A stretch of DNA of 64,000 nucleotides, taken from NCBI RefSeq assembly GCF_035582795.1, contig NC_134365.1:222907887-222971886 (forward strand). Direction: 5' to 3'. Positions 30,801-45,800 of the stretch are shown here, piece after piece (the stretch's first letter is position 1; every line of letters starts with the position of its first letter). The notes beneath the pieces are model-generated. The model did no database searches, was not told the DNA's origin, and worked only from the letters and a program-made list of their open reading frames with translations. Both the position numbers and the translations under genes were made by a program. The DNA is from Mycteria americana. Taxonomy: Eukaryota > Chordata > Aves > Ciconiiformes > Ciconiidae.

Positions 30801-33800
30801 AAGAGAACATAGCCTAGGTGGGGTGGCAGAAGTTGTTCCTTGCATCTGAACCATGCATGTGTAAAAGAGTAGGGGAAGACTTAAACTCATTGTGTGTAGT
30901 GTTTGCCATTATCTTATATACATGTGGCTAGACTGGCTGGATGATGTCTAGAGTGTGTGCACATGGTGAGGGGCCCAGAGGACCTGTGCTGAATGCAGGA
31001 GGACTTGCAAGAGGGTTCAGGGCAGTGCACAGTGCCTGGAGTGTGTGTGTGTGTGGCAGGGCAGAATAATGCAATGTGTGGGAGTGGGAAGGGACTGAGC
31101 ATATGTGGTCTGGATTAAGCAGGCAGGAAAGGGAATGGATGCAGTCACTGAGAAGAGTCCACTGCCCCCCTCACAGTCGTCTCAGATTTGCAGAGACCAG
31201 TCTGAACAGAGCAGTGACTCATCTCATGGCCATCTGTCATGCCTTTGATACCATTTGCTCCCTGTGTCAACACTAAGCCTAAGTTCCTGCTGTTTGGCAA
31301 AAACTTTTTACAGACAGGGCTGAGGGCTTTGGGCAGCACCAAGTAGCGGAGTATCCTGCGCACCCTTGGGGATGCTGCTCCACAGCTATGCCCCTCTCAT
31401 ATCTGTGGCACAAGTTAGTCTGGCTCTACTCACCGGGTCTGGGACCAGATCTCCCTGTCCAGGATGGCGGCAGTAGTGATAGTGCCAGTCTGAGGATCGA
31501 TGTGGTACAAGCCTGTCATTGGCAGGGACTGGTTGATGGCATAAGTCACCTGCCCATTTGCTCCCTGATCCAGATCATCTGCCAGGACCTGCAAAGCCAC
31601 ATGAGAGATTCAGCAGTGCAGTTGTGGAGCCCTGCAAACCACAGCCCACCAAGGCTAGATCTATCCATAGGTGCCAGCCCCAGGCCCATGGCACAGCCCC
31701 CCACCCCCTCACCCTAGCAGAGAGGCAGGCCATGGGCCCGGATGTCCCTGTTTGTGCCCCCAGTGATACCTGGATGACTGGTGAGTCATAGCTCTGTGAC
31801 TCCCAGATGAATGCCACGTAGTTCTGCAGCTGGAAGCGTGGCAAGTTGTCATTCACATCTTGCAGGTTAAGGTTTATGGCCATAAAGCCAAAGGAAGCTG
31901 CTGTCTCTGCCTGGACCACAAGGCGCAGCCGGGGGCTGGCCTCGAAATCCAGGCTGCTGGAATCCTGAACTGAGATGGCACCTGGGAGCAGGGAAACAGC
32001 AGGATGGGGTGGGTGAAGAGGGGGTGGGTGATGCACCAGCACATCCATCCCCCATCTTCTCTTTTGTTCCCTTGCACTCAGTCCACCCCTCTGCTCATCC
32101 ATCCATTCTCAAATAGACACAACAAACACACTGAGCTCTTCTGAGCCCTCTCCAAACTGACAGCCTTCTCATCAGTCCCAGTGAGCTGCCCTCAGTGATA
32201 AATCCTGCACCTTGCTCAGGACAGACAGCTTCTGCTTACGTTAAAGCATGCAGTAGTCCTCCCACTATGGAGACACCATCTGAGGTATGGCCACTTTAAA
32301 AAAGAACTGCTCCATGTCAAGCCCCATACTGCTACACAAGCTCATCAAGCTCCAAGCCAAAGTCACCTAACTGCAGCTATTAGTCTAGGTCAGATCCTTA
32401 CAAAGATGCTGTAGGAGCTGCCAGCAGTTCTCCCGCTAGAGCTCTGAAGACAGACATCCATTCTTATCCTCCTGAGCCACTGTGCACCTGGGCTTTTGTA
32501 ATGACAAGGTATTGCTGTCCCACCCAAGAAGATGGAGGGCATCCAAAAAGATACACTAAAATGACTGGCAGCATTCCTACAGGCATGCATTCAAATGTAA
32601 TGAGGAGGAACTGTGCTCCTGTGGCTGAATTCCTGCCTTGGGGAGTCCTGCAGAGCCTCACTCTCTCTGCAGCCTGTTTCAGCATCTACATGCAACGACC
32701 AGGTGAACTGGTCAGGCAATAGGGATGCAGTTATCAGGCACCTAGAACAGCTATGTGGCCTTGGACAAGCTTAGCTTCTGCGTAAGAGCTCTGCTGCCAG
32801 CTTTGCATGATAACATGAGTTCCAATGCACACAGCTGAAACCATTCCATACGTCCAGGAATGGAAAACACAGATTACAGCTACCAGCATGGTGGCCTGGT
32901 TTGGAGAACGGCTATCTTTAGGTGCTGCCTCAGGGACCAGACACAATTGGTCAGGGTGCCACCCTGTCAGCCTCTCTTTCATGGACATAGCAGCTTTGGC
33001 CCAGCTCCATAACTATAATATGCTCACTTCTAAACTGCAGCTTCAGACAGACACACTCCTATGGCAGTGTGCGAAGGCTGCTCCTTCACAGGCAGCAATC
33101 CCTGGGACTGAGAGCATGCAGGGGAGCCCTGGGCACAGCACAGTCAAAGATCTCTGTGAGCCTGACTGGGGTTTTAATACACCTGCCCATTGACTCTGGG
33201 TTTCAGGAACTGCAGAGTAGCAACTCCTGAGCTCAGTTTGGGGTTGGGGGTTACTCTGTTTGGGTGCTGGCATGCACCAGGTGACAGAGGAATTGCGGTC
33301 AGGCTGTGCACATGGCTTCATTGCAAGGTGGGATCAGGCCCTCTGGGACAGTCAGGCTGCAGGCAGTCCTGTGGGGGCAGCTCAGCGTGGTGCTGGCTGG
33401 CTGCCATGATGCAAGGCTGCAGCAGGAAGCCTGCAGCTGCAGCTCAGGTTCCTCAGGACTCAGTGGGGCCATGCCCCAATGGGGGCTGGGACTCCCTTCA
33501 TGAGATACAGTGTGCTGGTCTGTCCTCTCCACACTGCTCCCAGTGCCCATGCTGTGGCTTGCTTGCAGCAGCAGCACAGTGCAGTGAGTGGCTCGCACTG
33601 ACATCAGGGTGCTGAGGAACCTGTATGGCAGCTGAGGGGATGCGTGGTGACAGTGCGCTGCCATGGGCACTGTGATTTCAGATGGGTACTTGTGCATGGC
33701 TGAGCATTTCCTGCTATGCCCATGGGCGACTTGCAGTGGCCAGTACTTAATCATGGTGCCAACGGATTGCATGCTGTGCCATACCATGGGTGGCTCACAA

Positions 33801-36800
33801 GGACAAGCACAGCGGCCATAGGCTGCAGAGGGCACAAGCACAGTGTCAAAAAGATCTCTGTTAGCCTGGGATCCTGTCCCAAACCCAACCATCTAGCAGG
33901 CACAAGAGAATGGGGTTTTAACAAGAAGTTCCAGCTTGATGTCTGGGCTCCGAGGACTGATTTTCTCATATCACAGAATCATAGAATAGTTTGGGTTGGA
34001 AGAGACCTTTAAAGGTTATCTAGTCCAACCCCCCACCTCCAATAAGCAGGGACATCTTCTGCTAGATCAGGTTGCTCAGAGCCCCATCTAACCTGACCTT
34101 GAATGTTTCCAGGAATGGGGCACCTACCACCTCTCTGGACAACCTGTTCCAGTGTTTCACCACCCTCATTGTAAAAAATTTCTTCCTTATATCTAGTCTG
34201 AATCTACCCCCTTTTAGTTTAAAACCATTACCCCTTGTCCTATCACTACAGGCCCTGCTAAAAACTTTGTCCCGTCTTTCTTATAAGCCCCCTTTAAGTA
34301 TTGAAAGGCCGCAATAAGGTCTCCCCAGAGCCTTCTCTTCTCCAGGCTGAACAACCCCAACTCTCTCAGCCTTTCTTCATAGGAGAGGTGTTCCAGCCCT
34401 CTGATCATTTCTGTGGCCCTCCTCTGGACCCACTCTAACAGGTCCATGTCTTTCCTGTGCTGAGGACTCCAGAGCTGGATGCAGTGCTCCAGGTGGGGTC
34501 TCACCAGAGCAGAGTAATCACCTCCCTTGACCTGCTGGCCATGCTTCTTTTGATGCAGCCCAGGATACGGTTGGCTTTCTGGGCTGCAAGTGCACATTGC
34601 CAGCTCACGTCCAGTTTTTCATCCACCAGTACCCCCAAGTCCTTCTCCACAGGACTGCTCTCAATCCCGTCATCCCCCAGCCTGTATTGATACCGGGGGC
34701 TGTGATAGCCCAGTCTCTTCCAAACTACAGGGCAAGCACCACCCTCACAGCAAGGCATCCTTCACCCTACCCTCAGCCAGGCTTTCCCTGATGCCAAGGG
34801 AAGCGCAGCCCTTCAAAGGCTGCCCTTTGAAGCATGTGGTGCAAACAATGCCAGCTTTCCCAGTGTCCCTGGGCAGCACCCGGCAACCTGCCTCACTGCT
34901 CTGCCTGGGTTATCAGCCACCCACAAGCACCACTGATATGTTCAGCACCTGCTGATGGCTCAGGGAAGAGCCTGGTGCAGAGGGCGGGCTCCCTTAAAAT
35001 GCCCACTGGACAGTGAGTGGTTCCCCATTTATTGTCACCTTTGGGACTGCACAGAGACAGTCACAAATCCACAGCAGTGCTGCAGTCACAGCAGCTTCAT
35101 GCACACCAGAGAATAAAGCACAGCAGTTCAGGTGCCTGGCTCTGAGGCCCCAACATAGGACGTGTCATTTGGCTGAACTTGCCATCTAAGGCAGCTGCTG
35201 CACCCAGATTGCATCTTAGTGATGGTGCTGGCCTCTGCTAACTCCTGAACTGGGCCTAGGAGTTTTTGGGGAAAGTCCAGTTAGGAGGGACCAAAATTGT
35301 GCTGGGAGCTGTGCTAACAACCTCTGGACAATGACAGGTTAGTGTCCACGTCCAAATACTAACGCTATTTCATTTACTGGTATAGAGGTGTGGACTGTGT
35401 TCCTGTGCCTTTTGGGGGGCTCTGAGCCTTGTCATAGCTGAGCAGGCATTGTCAGAGCACAGGTGGCCTCCCACTTGCTGCCTCCCCAGGCGGTCTTGGT
35501 GCTGTACCTGAACTGGGCTGGATAAGGAAAGCATTCTTCTCGTTGCCGCTGACGATGCTGTACGTGATGCGCCCAGAAGAGCCTCCCGTGTGCATAGCTT
35601 GGATGCTTGCCACGGCAGTGCCTGTAAGAGAGTGAAACAGTGTGAAGGGGCAGCAGAGTCTTGGGGCAGGTGGCAGAAAGGGTCAGGGTGGTGTGTGGGC
35701 AGCACACGCTGTACCACAGGAACACAGCTCTGCCAGAGGAAGTGAGATCTAATGGTAACTTTGGGCTGGGAGCCAGGATTCATGGGCCTGTCCATGGCCC
35801 CTCTATGGTCTCACTGTGACCCCTGGAGACCTTCCAGGAGCAACTGGGCACCTGTGACTGCCTACAGTGACCTGAACACCCTGAGGCAAACCCACAGGGA
35901 TTACCACCCTGGGCACCAGTCAGACCCTGCAGTCCCTTGGGTCTACGCAAAGCATAATGGGGCTTCCCAAGGCCCTGCAGTGCTCCCTGACTTGAGTTTC
36001 CCCAGCTTTGCCAGCCCAGCACCCACCTCCCCTCCTGCCCTGTCCCATTTCATCCCAGCACTTGCTGGTCACTCTGCCCAGCTGATACCTGGGGCAGCAT
36101 TTTCTGGCAGGGCCACATCACTGGTGCTCCGGGGAAAGCGCAGCCCCCGGTAGGGCTCTTCCTGCAAATGGATCACCACCACACCGGTAGAGGAGAGTGC
36201 CGGTTGCCCCAGGTCTGTGGCCAGGATGAAGAGCGTCCGCTGGCGCTGGCTGAGTGAGCCCAGGGGCTGCAGCAGTTGGATATCCCCTGTGTAGGAGTTG
36301 ATTGCGAAGGCAGAGTTGGGGGTGGCAAGGCGATACAGGATGGAGGCATTGGCACCTGCATCCCTGTCCTCTGCCCTCATGGTGGCCACAACCTGCTTGA
36401 GCGGTGTATGGCGGGACAAGTTGACAGTGAGTGGGCTGTGCAGGAAGGCAGGGGCGTGGTCATTGACATCTCGCACCGTGACTGTGACACGCACAGCTGC
36501 GCTCTTGGGCTCCCATGGTGCTGAGTCCACAGCCTTGGCCAGGAAGCTGTAACTGGGGTGGCGTTCCCGGTCCAGCGGCTGGGCACTTCTGATGCGCCCA
36601 CTCTGCGGCTCGACCTGGAACATGCCAAGTGACTCATTGCCCAGGTAATAAGAGACCTGCCCATTGGTGCCCTCGTCAGGGTCCTCAGCCACCAGCTGCA
36701 GCACCAGGGCACCAACAGGCAAGTCCTCTGGCACCTCCACCACATAGGTGGCCTGAGCAAAACCAGGTGCGTTGTCATTTAGGTCCAACACCCGCACATT

Positions 36801-39800
36801 CACCGACATGGTGGCACTGCGTGGGGGGGTGCCGTGGTCTTGCACCACCACTGTGAGGCTGTAGGAAGCAACTTGCTCCCGGTCAAGGGCACGTGCAGTG
36901 GAGAGGACACCGGAGACTGGGTCTAGGCTGAAATCCTGCCGAGGGTCTCCATCTGGAAAAGAAGAGAGGGAATAACAAGACAGGATGTCTATAACTGGTA
37001 CAAGGAAGGACCTGCTCTATGCTGCCTAGAGAGGACAGCATGAAGTCCATCCCAGTGTGGCCTGGCAGGGAGGGTAGAGTGAGCTGTTCTCTGTAAGGCC
37101 CCAGTGGGATTGAACCTCCTTGGTCCAGCTGTGTGTGTGTGTAAGAACTGGCTCCAACAGCTTACAGGCCAGTGTTGCTGCCACAGGGAGCCCCCAGATA
37201 ATGCATGGTGTGATAACAACAAAGAGATCTCACTTAGCAACCTGTAAATTCAACAGGTCAGAGCAGCCAAGAGAGGTATGGAACTAGTCCAAGCCTGGGG
37301 AACCAGACAAGAGCCTGGGGAATGAGGAAGTGCAGCCTGTCCAGATCTTGGGGTGCTCTTTACGGGGGGCAGAGAAGCTGGAGGGCTGAGAAGTGGCATG
37401 TGGTTTGGAGCAGGAGAGAACTGAAGTGGAACAGGAACTGCCACAGGTGATGTTTTCAAGAGCCACGGGCAACCCAGGGTGAACTGCCCTTACCTACTGC
37501 CAAGAAAGAAGCTACAGATCTCCCTGTGCGCCTCACCTGCCACGTGGTATTCCAAGCGCCCGTTCTCGCCTCCATCAGGATCGGTGGCCCGCAGGGTGTA
37601 GAGTGCCACGCAGCTTTGGTTCTCAGGGACCTCCACAGAGCAGGACTCACTCTCTAGGTGTGGTGCATGGTCATTCTCATCCCCTACTGTTATCCGCACA
37701 GTTGCCTTGGAGAGGTTGGGGGGCAGGCCACCATCCCGTGCATAGACTGCAGGAACACAGCAAGAGCACTGCAGGCTACCCTGCTGACTGGGCGCTACTA
37801 TCAAGCCTGTCATATGCAAACGCCCAGACAATCACAGGGGCAGCCAGGCATGGGATCACTGGCACTCCTGCATGCTCAAACCACTCAACAACCCTGCATG
37901 CCCCACAAACCCCCATCACTTCCCATGGCCTGCCCTCCCTGCAATACTGCCCTATCCCAGCAGTGGGGAGCACTCATCTGCCTCCCCTGTGCTCCCTACC
38001 GCCATGCCTGCTGCACCCCTCTCATGCACCAGCACAGCCCTACCCATCAGCACGTGTTGCTCCTGCTCCTCGCGATCCAGGCCATGTGTGGTGACAATAA
38101 GACCCGTCTGTGGGTGGATGGAGAACGGCCCCCCAGAGAGACCCCCATAGGACACCTGCCCATTGGCACCTGCAGGGAGGAACATGGTTTGAGGGCAGCC
38201 CAGCAGCAACCCCAGGAGCCTCTCATTTGGCTCACAGCCCTGCACCTCCCTCCTCCCAGGCTTCCCACCCAGGGGTCACACAGGCTGCGGGACAGGATGA
38301 TCTCCCTCCATGGCAAGTAAAGCTGGGGCAGAGATGTGTGGTGGAGGGAGGTCCCAGCCCAGCTTGTGGAAGGGCAGATGGGCCAAGGAACCTCCAAGGA
38401 ATAAAGGCCATTGTCTTGGGGAGCAGAGGGAATCACAGTCCCTGTTCATTCTCAGCTTCTCCCAGGATTCAGCCCATCTCTCGTCTCTGGGCCAGGTGAT
38501 GATCCTTCCCTCCACGGTCAGCCAGGCTCTCCAAACCAGGTGGGAGGGAGCAGAGTTCACCCAGTCCTGGGTGCTGCATCTCCAGAAGGGCCCCTGACCA
38601 AACTGGGCAGCTCACCCTCGCCCTGCATCCTCACCCAGGTCCCGGTCTGTGGCCAGCACCTGCAGCACAGGACTGCCAGCTGGCAAGTTCTCCATGATGT
38701 ATGCTTCATACTCAGGTTTCTCAAAAGTGGGAGCCTCATCATTGACATCCAGCACCAGCACGGACAATAGCTGTGTGGCAGAGCGGCGTGGGAAACCATG
38801 ATCCATGGCCACCACAGTCAGGTTGTGCTGCACCACCTCCTCCCGGTTCAGGGCCCGCACAATGGAGAGCGCGCCTGCAGACACAGGGAGAGGGGTGAGC
38901 TGGGACCGCGCAGCACCAGGGCCGACTGTTCCCAGGACAGAGTATCACAAGGCTGCAGGCACTGGGGTGAGCCAGGGACAGACAGGTCTCAAGAGTATCA
39001 TGCCAACCAGGTGCTATGTTCGGGGCTCTCCACACCCCGCAAGTCTCCCTCCGCCGGGTTTCCCAGCTCACGCCCTCCTCCTGTGCACCATGCTACATCC
39101 CCATGTATCCCTGCACCCTCCTCAGCCCCAGCGTTCCCAGTGTCCCTGCCGTCCACCCTGCATCCTCCTGGGCCCTCACCAGTGCTGGGGTTAAGGTGGA
39201 AGCGGCCGTCATTGTTGCCTGCTCGCAACGAGTAGCTCACACGCCCGTTCTCTCCCAAATCGTTGTCCTGGGCCACCACATGCAGTGCCACAAACCCCGT
39301 TGGCTGGTCCTCCATGACGCTGACAGCAGCAGGTGAGAGGAACACGGGCGCGTTGTCATTCTCATCAGTCACAAACACACGGGCTGTGACAGCTGCCGAG
39401 CGGCGCTGGCTGATGTTGCGGGCCTGGTCCGTGGCCTCCACCACCAAGAGGAAGGAGGCAGCAGCCTCCCGGTCAAGGCCTTGCCGAAGGGTCAGCAGCC
39501 CCGAGCGGCTGTCAAGCTGGAAGGGAGCCCCGGGGGGCTCCTGGTGCAGCAGGGTGTAGCGCACCTGGCTATTGGGACCCACACCATCCCCATCCAGTGC
39601 CTGGAAAGTGAAGATGGACGAGCCAGCCTGGGCATTCTCGGGCACCACGATGGTGATGGGGTCTTCAGGGAAGGTGGGCGCCTGGTCATTGCAGTCCTGC
39701 ACATGGATCTGTACCAGCACCAGTCGGCTGGAGGGATAGCCATGCTGCATGTCCTCAGCACTCACCTGAAGCATGTGCCGTGCCCCAGCTTCATAGTCCA

Positions 39801-42800
39801 ACTCCCGGGCAGCGTAAATCTCCCCTGTCACACTGTCAACCACAAAGGTGCCATCCCCACCACCTCCTACCACTGTGTAGGTCAGCTGTCCTCGTGCAGG
39901 GGCATCTGGGGGTGCCACTGAGCCGATCACAGACCCCGGCTTGATCCCCTCGAGAGGGTGCAGGGTCAGCACAGTGGCGTCAGGCCGCGGCAGCACCCGG
40001 GAGGATGGCAGTACCTGTGAGGAGAGGCAGCAGTGAGGGGCACGTGCCAAGCTGCTGTGTGCCAGGAGGTCCTATCAGGGAGCCAGTGGAGAGGGGGACA
40101 TGGGGCCTGCAGAGAGCAGGTGTCAGGAGGCAAAGTCTCAGCTCTTGTGGCCTAGCAGATGAATAGCAACCTGAAAAACATACTGAGAATAAGTGTGGGT
40201 TTGATGGGGTGAGAGACGAGCTTCACTTGGGGAGCTAGGGTAGGTAAGGACAGACAGAGCTGCTGACTAGGCAGAGAAGGCTCATGGGGGACCTTACTAA
40301 GTATATCAATACCTGAAGGGAAGGTGCAAAGAGGATGGAGCCAGGCTCTTCCCAGTGGTGCCCAGTGCCAGGACCAGAGGCAATGGGCACAAGCTGAAAC
40401 ACAGGAGGTTGCCTCTGAACAACAGGAAACACTTTTCACTGTGAGGATGGCCAAGCACTGGCACAGATTGCCCAGGGAGGTAGTGGAGTTTCCATCCTTG
40501 GAGACAGTGAAAAGCCACCTGGACATGGTCCTGGGCAACTGGCTCTGGGTGGCCCTGCTTGAGCAGGGTGGTTGGACAAGATGACCTCCAGAGGTGCCTT
40601 CCCACCTCAACCATTCTGTGAGTCTGTGATCCTGTGATTGTGTTACATACTGCAAAGGCAACAGACACCAGCAGAAACAATTCTGCAAAACATAAGCCAG
40701 AGTGGGCAAGAAGAGAGGTAACACTCATCCAGATGAGAGGTACAGAGAAGAAAGATAAGCCAGTATGACCCAAAGATAAATAAATACTATCACTACTTTT
40801 ATTAAAGATACTGAAATTAATTTGGGGATGAGGTGCACCTGTGGATGGGAGAGAGGATGCATGAAAAGCAATAGTGTTATCTGAAGGGAAAACGTGTTGA
40901 AAAACTCAGTGCACTCATGTCAAGGACCTGGGGAAAAAGAGAATACAGCAAAACTGTCAGCCCAGAGGGGTATCAAAACTAGTGACTGTCAAGCAAATAG
41001 CTACATTATTGGGATGCAAACAAGCACTTCAGGGACAACCAGCCTGCCAGCCTGGCCTCAACACTTTGAAGGCTGTAGAACAACTTTAATGACAAGAACA
41101 GTTACAGACATGGCATAAAAAGGAAATGGTATAAAACGTATTGTGGAATGGCTAAAGGCAGTGTGCCAGGCTAACACAGTGCTTCTCTCCTCAAGGTCAA
41201 GGAAACACAGTGTATTTAACTCGCCTGGGTTTTAGCTGGGCACTGATGCAGTAGCACATGGGAAATCACACATTAAACTGGGGAAAGGCACAGTATGAGT
41301 ATGGCTGTGTGACAGAAAGGACTAAAAGACTGACTGGCTCAAGGAGAGTGATTAGCAGGCCTTTGCAGAGATGGCTCTTGGTGCTGACATTTACTTTTGA
41401 GAGGTGCAAGGGCAAAAGAAAGCTGAGTACGTTATGAACTTGCTGATGATGTTAGAGGGCACTGCCAGCACAGAGAAGCAGCAGAACGTCAAACAAGGAG
41501 AGTCAAATGACCTTGGGAACTGCAAGAACAGAGACAGGAAGATGTGAAAAGGTGTACTGTGAAAGTGCCTTGAGTGGGGGGAAACCAGAGTCTCTGCTGT
41601 AAAAGGAAGCTCATTACTAACAACAGAGAAAGGACTTGGCTGTCTGGGCCAATACACCAGACAGTGAGTACCGAAGTTATACAGACATGAAGAACACCCT
41701 GCGTGTCAGGAACACTGTTTTCAGTAGATGCTGGGAAGAATTGTCTCTGTGCAGGGGACCTCTAAGGTCTGCTCTGCAACAGCATATCTAGGACAGGGTT
41801 GGCTGTCCAAGTCTGGAAAAGACAGAACTGCTTACTATTAATGCTGTTGACCACTTTACAAATGAGAACATGCACAGTAGCAGACAGACCCATCCCTTCC
41901 CATCCCAGGTTCTTCGCACAGATTTTAGGGCTGGATCAACAGCTGAGCAAGGGCAGAGGGTGCCTTGGGATGAAGGTGGTGGAGGGTGAGAAGGTAGGGA
42001 GGAAGGCTGCCAAGTAGCTGGATGGCGTCCTCCAAGAGGCGAGTGATGGGTAGATGGTGCAGGGACAAGAGTTGCTGGGGTGCTGGATACCTGAATGCGA
42101 ATGATGGCTGACGTACTGCGAGGCACTGCACCCCGGTCACTGGCTGTCACAGTGAAGATGTACTCAGCACGATCAGACCGGCGTAGAACTGTGGCAGTCC
42201 GCAACTCTCCAGTAGCCATGTGCAGTGTGAAACGCTCTGCCCAGGCTCCTGCAGAAAGAAAGTGAAATGCTGCAGGGAGTGGTAGAGAGGAGGGAGGGCA
42301 GGGAGCAGGCTGGGATGGAGGAGGGAGCGTGGTGTGGCAGGGCTTGGGCAGTGGGCACCCATCTGCCCACAAGGGTGATGGCTGCAAGGCAGAGAGCAGC
42401 ATCAATTAGTCAGTTCTGCAGCTCATACCTATCAGTGAGTAGATGATGGTCCCATTCTCACCCTCGTCAGGGTCCTTGGCTTGCAGCGAGGCAACTAGAA
42501 GTCCCGATGGCTTTTCTTCCAGCACCTGCAGCACAGCCCAGGGAGCAGCTGAGTGGCACAGGGCACCCTTCAGACTACCCCCACAAACACCTGAGCATGG
42601 CACAGGATCTGTACCTTCCTACACCAGCCCTGCACCTCACCCAAGGCACAGACTCCCCCTGGCAAGACCCACAGGCTGTGCCTGAGGCTGGACAACATCG
42701 AGAAGTCTGCAGCAAAGCTGGCAAAGGGAGTTTCTGCCTTGCTAGCCCTCCTCCCATTCTGCCCTGTTTAACAACCAGCTTAGCAGTGTTGGAGCATGTT

Positions 42801-45800
42801 GGAGCAGTGAGCTGCAGGGTGATGGGAGGAAACTATTTCACCCATGTTACATCTAAAGCCTCTACAGCTAGGAAAATCCAGGGCTCCATGACAGTCCTGG
42901 TTCTCTCTGCCCCCCCAACAATCCCCTTCAGCTGCATATGCAAAGGTGTGAGCACTGACAGGCTCAGAGGCCAGTCACCCTGGCAATGGAAGGTGGTTTC
43001 CTCAGTTCCCACCAGCCAGCCCAGGGAGGTTTGCGATCTCTGGAAATGCAGCTGGCAGTTCTTCCTGGGCTTGGACACCTGGACTTTTAGGGCTTTTCCC
43101 TTCTTATGTTCCCAGTTAGCACTGCCGACTGCCTGTCTGTAGGCACTTAAGACCACCATTTTATGCCAGTGCATCACAGTACCATCAAGACATTACGCAC
43201 GTGCTCAGTTAACCCCATATTCTGAGGTGAGTTACCAGCTTCCTGACAGGGACCGCATGTAACAGCATTGCATGCAAGCACCTTTCCTGGATAGCTATGG
43301 AAATGGATGCATCCCCATTACTGCCCCTCACCACCTGTCAGTTTTTGGGAGTACCCTCAGCAAACAACCCATGCCTGCAGACCTGTCTCTCCTTCCAGCA
43401 CAGATTCCTTGCCCCTACCCAAACGTCACTGGTAGAGCAGATTCCCCACTTGGCACAGACTCTGCAGTCCCTTCCACACCAGCAGACATCAAATTCACAT
43501 CCTGAGGTCACAGACCTCAAATTCACATCCTATCAGCACATCCCACAGCACAAATCATCCTCTGAGATCCAGCTGTGCTAGGTGATCTCTGTGTGGTACC
43601 ACTTTAATGTGTTTATGAAAAAGACAAGTTGAATCCGAGCAAGAATCCAAGGAAGGAGGCTGCAAGCTCCTGAGAGGAGGCAAGTGTTAATGCTGTTGCA
43701 CAAGCTGCTGGCACCATGCTGGTGGCGCTTGGGAGGGGAGACCAGAGGAGCTGGACTTGTTTAGCCAGGCCAAGCAGTGATGTGACTGCACTCTGTAAAC
43801 ACTGGGGAGAGGGGAGGGAAATTCCAAGGAGAGAGAAGAGCTATTTAAGCAAAAACACGATATTGGCACAAGAACAAATGAGTATAAAGTGGTCAGAAAT
43901 TAGTTTAGGCTGGCAATTAAGAGACGGTTTCTAACTACCAGATCAAGGAATCTGGAACAGCATTTCACAGCAGTGATGGAGGCAGAAGATCTTCTAAATA
44001 TAGCTTGGCTGTTTTTGAAAAGGAGTGTCTGCGTGGACACCTCTGAGTGGGGCCATGCTTAGGAGGCCCCCTCCAATCCCTCCTCTATAACAGGCTGGGG
44101 CAGGGCCTGCCCCCCATGCTTATCGTCCCTTATCGCCCTCAACCAGGATACAAGGGGCTCCTGCTTTGCGTGCATGGTCACACTCCTCTTCCACAAGGAA
44201 TCAAACTCCATCTGAGGAAAGCAGTGACTTAGCAGAGGAGTTAAATGAGCAGCGTCCACACAGGCTCCACATACAAATGCCATTTCAGATGCACAAAAAG
44301 AGGAATAAACAGCAATAGAATTGGTCTTGCCTCTGCAAAAACCCCAGCCTTAGTAAAATTGCTACCAGGAAGGCTTGTCTGGGTCTGATGTCCACCTTCC
44401 AAGAAGGTTGTTGCAAATACCAGCTTGGCATAGCTCTGACAGTGGCTGGCAGTGGATATATAGAGAAGATGCAAGAAATAGGGTACGTATGGAATAATCC
44501 TCCTGTGAAACCTTCCCTGCTTCCAGCAGTCTGTGGCTAAGTCAATTCCTGAGCCACAGATCATATTTTTGTTCAACAGCCTTTGATGGATTTTTTTTCT
44601 TTCCATGAATTCATCTAATTTTGAACCCATGCAACTTTTAGCAATGATTTCACAATTTAATTATGTTCTACATGAAAAAGTACTGCCTTTGTTTACTTTA
44701 AACCTGCTGCCTGGTCATTTCTTATGAAGCTGCCTAGGTCTTGTATTGTGAAAAAAGCAACTTCTAATTTCCCCATGACTTTCTCTGTGCCATTCACTGC
44801 ACACCTCTGTTATATTCCTGCAGTTTCTTCCATGCCAAAGAATGTTCAAGTATTTTCTTTCTGCATGGAAACCATTATCTACTGGAGATCACATTAACAT
44901 CCTTTTCTGAACCTTTTCTAGTACTACTGCTTATTTAGTGGAATGGAGGCAGGGCAGAGACCATGTGCAGAATTTGAGATGTAGGGTAATGATGTTTTCT
45001 TTCATTCTCTGTTCCTTTTCTAATAAAACTCAGCATTTGATTTGCCTTTTTGACTGCAGCTGAGCCCTGAGCTGACATTTTCACAAAGCATTCATGGCAA
45101 TGCCCCAATCTTCTCCCTCAAGTAGCCAATTCAGAGCCCACCACTGTGTAAGTGAAATTCATATTGCTTTTTGCCATGTGTATCACTTTCCAGTTAGCAA
45201 CAGTGAATTTCATCTCCCATCTTCTTTCCTAACTGAACAGTAAAATGAGATCCTTCTACAGTTCTCCACAGGGAGCCCTCGCCTTTATTACTATGAACAG
45301 ACCAGTAACATCAACAAACAGTCACCTCTTCTGGAGGGTATATGATGGGAAAATGCTAAATAGCAAGGATACCAGCACCAGTCCTAGGCACCCACCAGTG
45401 ACATCCCCCCTCTGTGGAAACAGGCCACTTCTTCCTTCCCTTTGCTCCCTCTCCCCTTTCCTAGTGATCATTCCCTGGGAGGATCCATTACTACTGCAGT
45501 TCCCATGTGAACACCACCTGGTCCTGCCAGTGTTTAACCAACGTGCTTGACAAGCTCATCTCGCAGCCCTACAGTGGGAGATACCCCTCTAGCTGATGCT
45601 TAAAGCAAGGTGCTGATACAGAAACCTCCCTCTGCTTTGCCTAATGAACATCGATATGAATACTTCACTGAGCAAGTCTGCAATAAATCACTGAGCTTTG
45701 CATTTATCATTCAGTGTTTACTTTTCCCTCCAAGCCTTTCTTCTACACCTAAATCATGATTAACAGTGGCCTCTTCCTGTACTTCACCCTTCTCTACCAG

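Noticed and set aside
30126-30890. 254-codon Cys/His/Pro-rich minus-strand frame in DCHS1 intron 17
   Set aside because: It is the complement of the TG/GGA-rich minisatellite, with repetitive composition and no flanking splice evidence.
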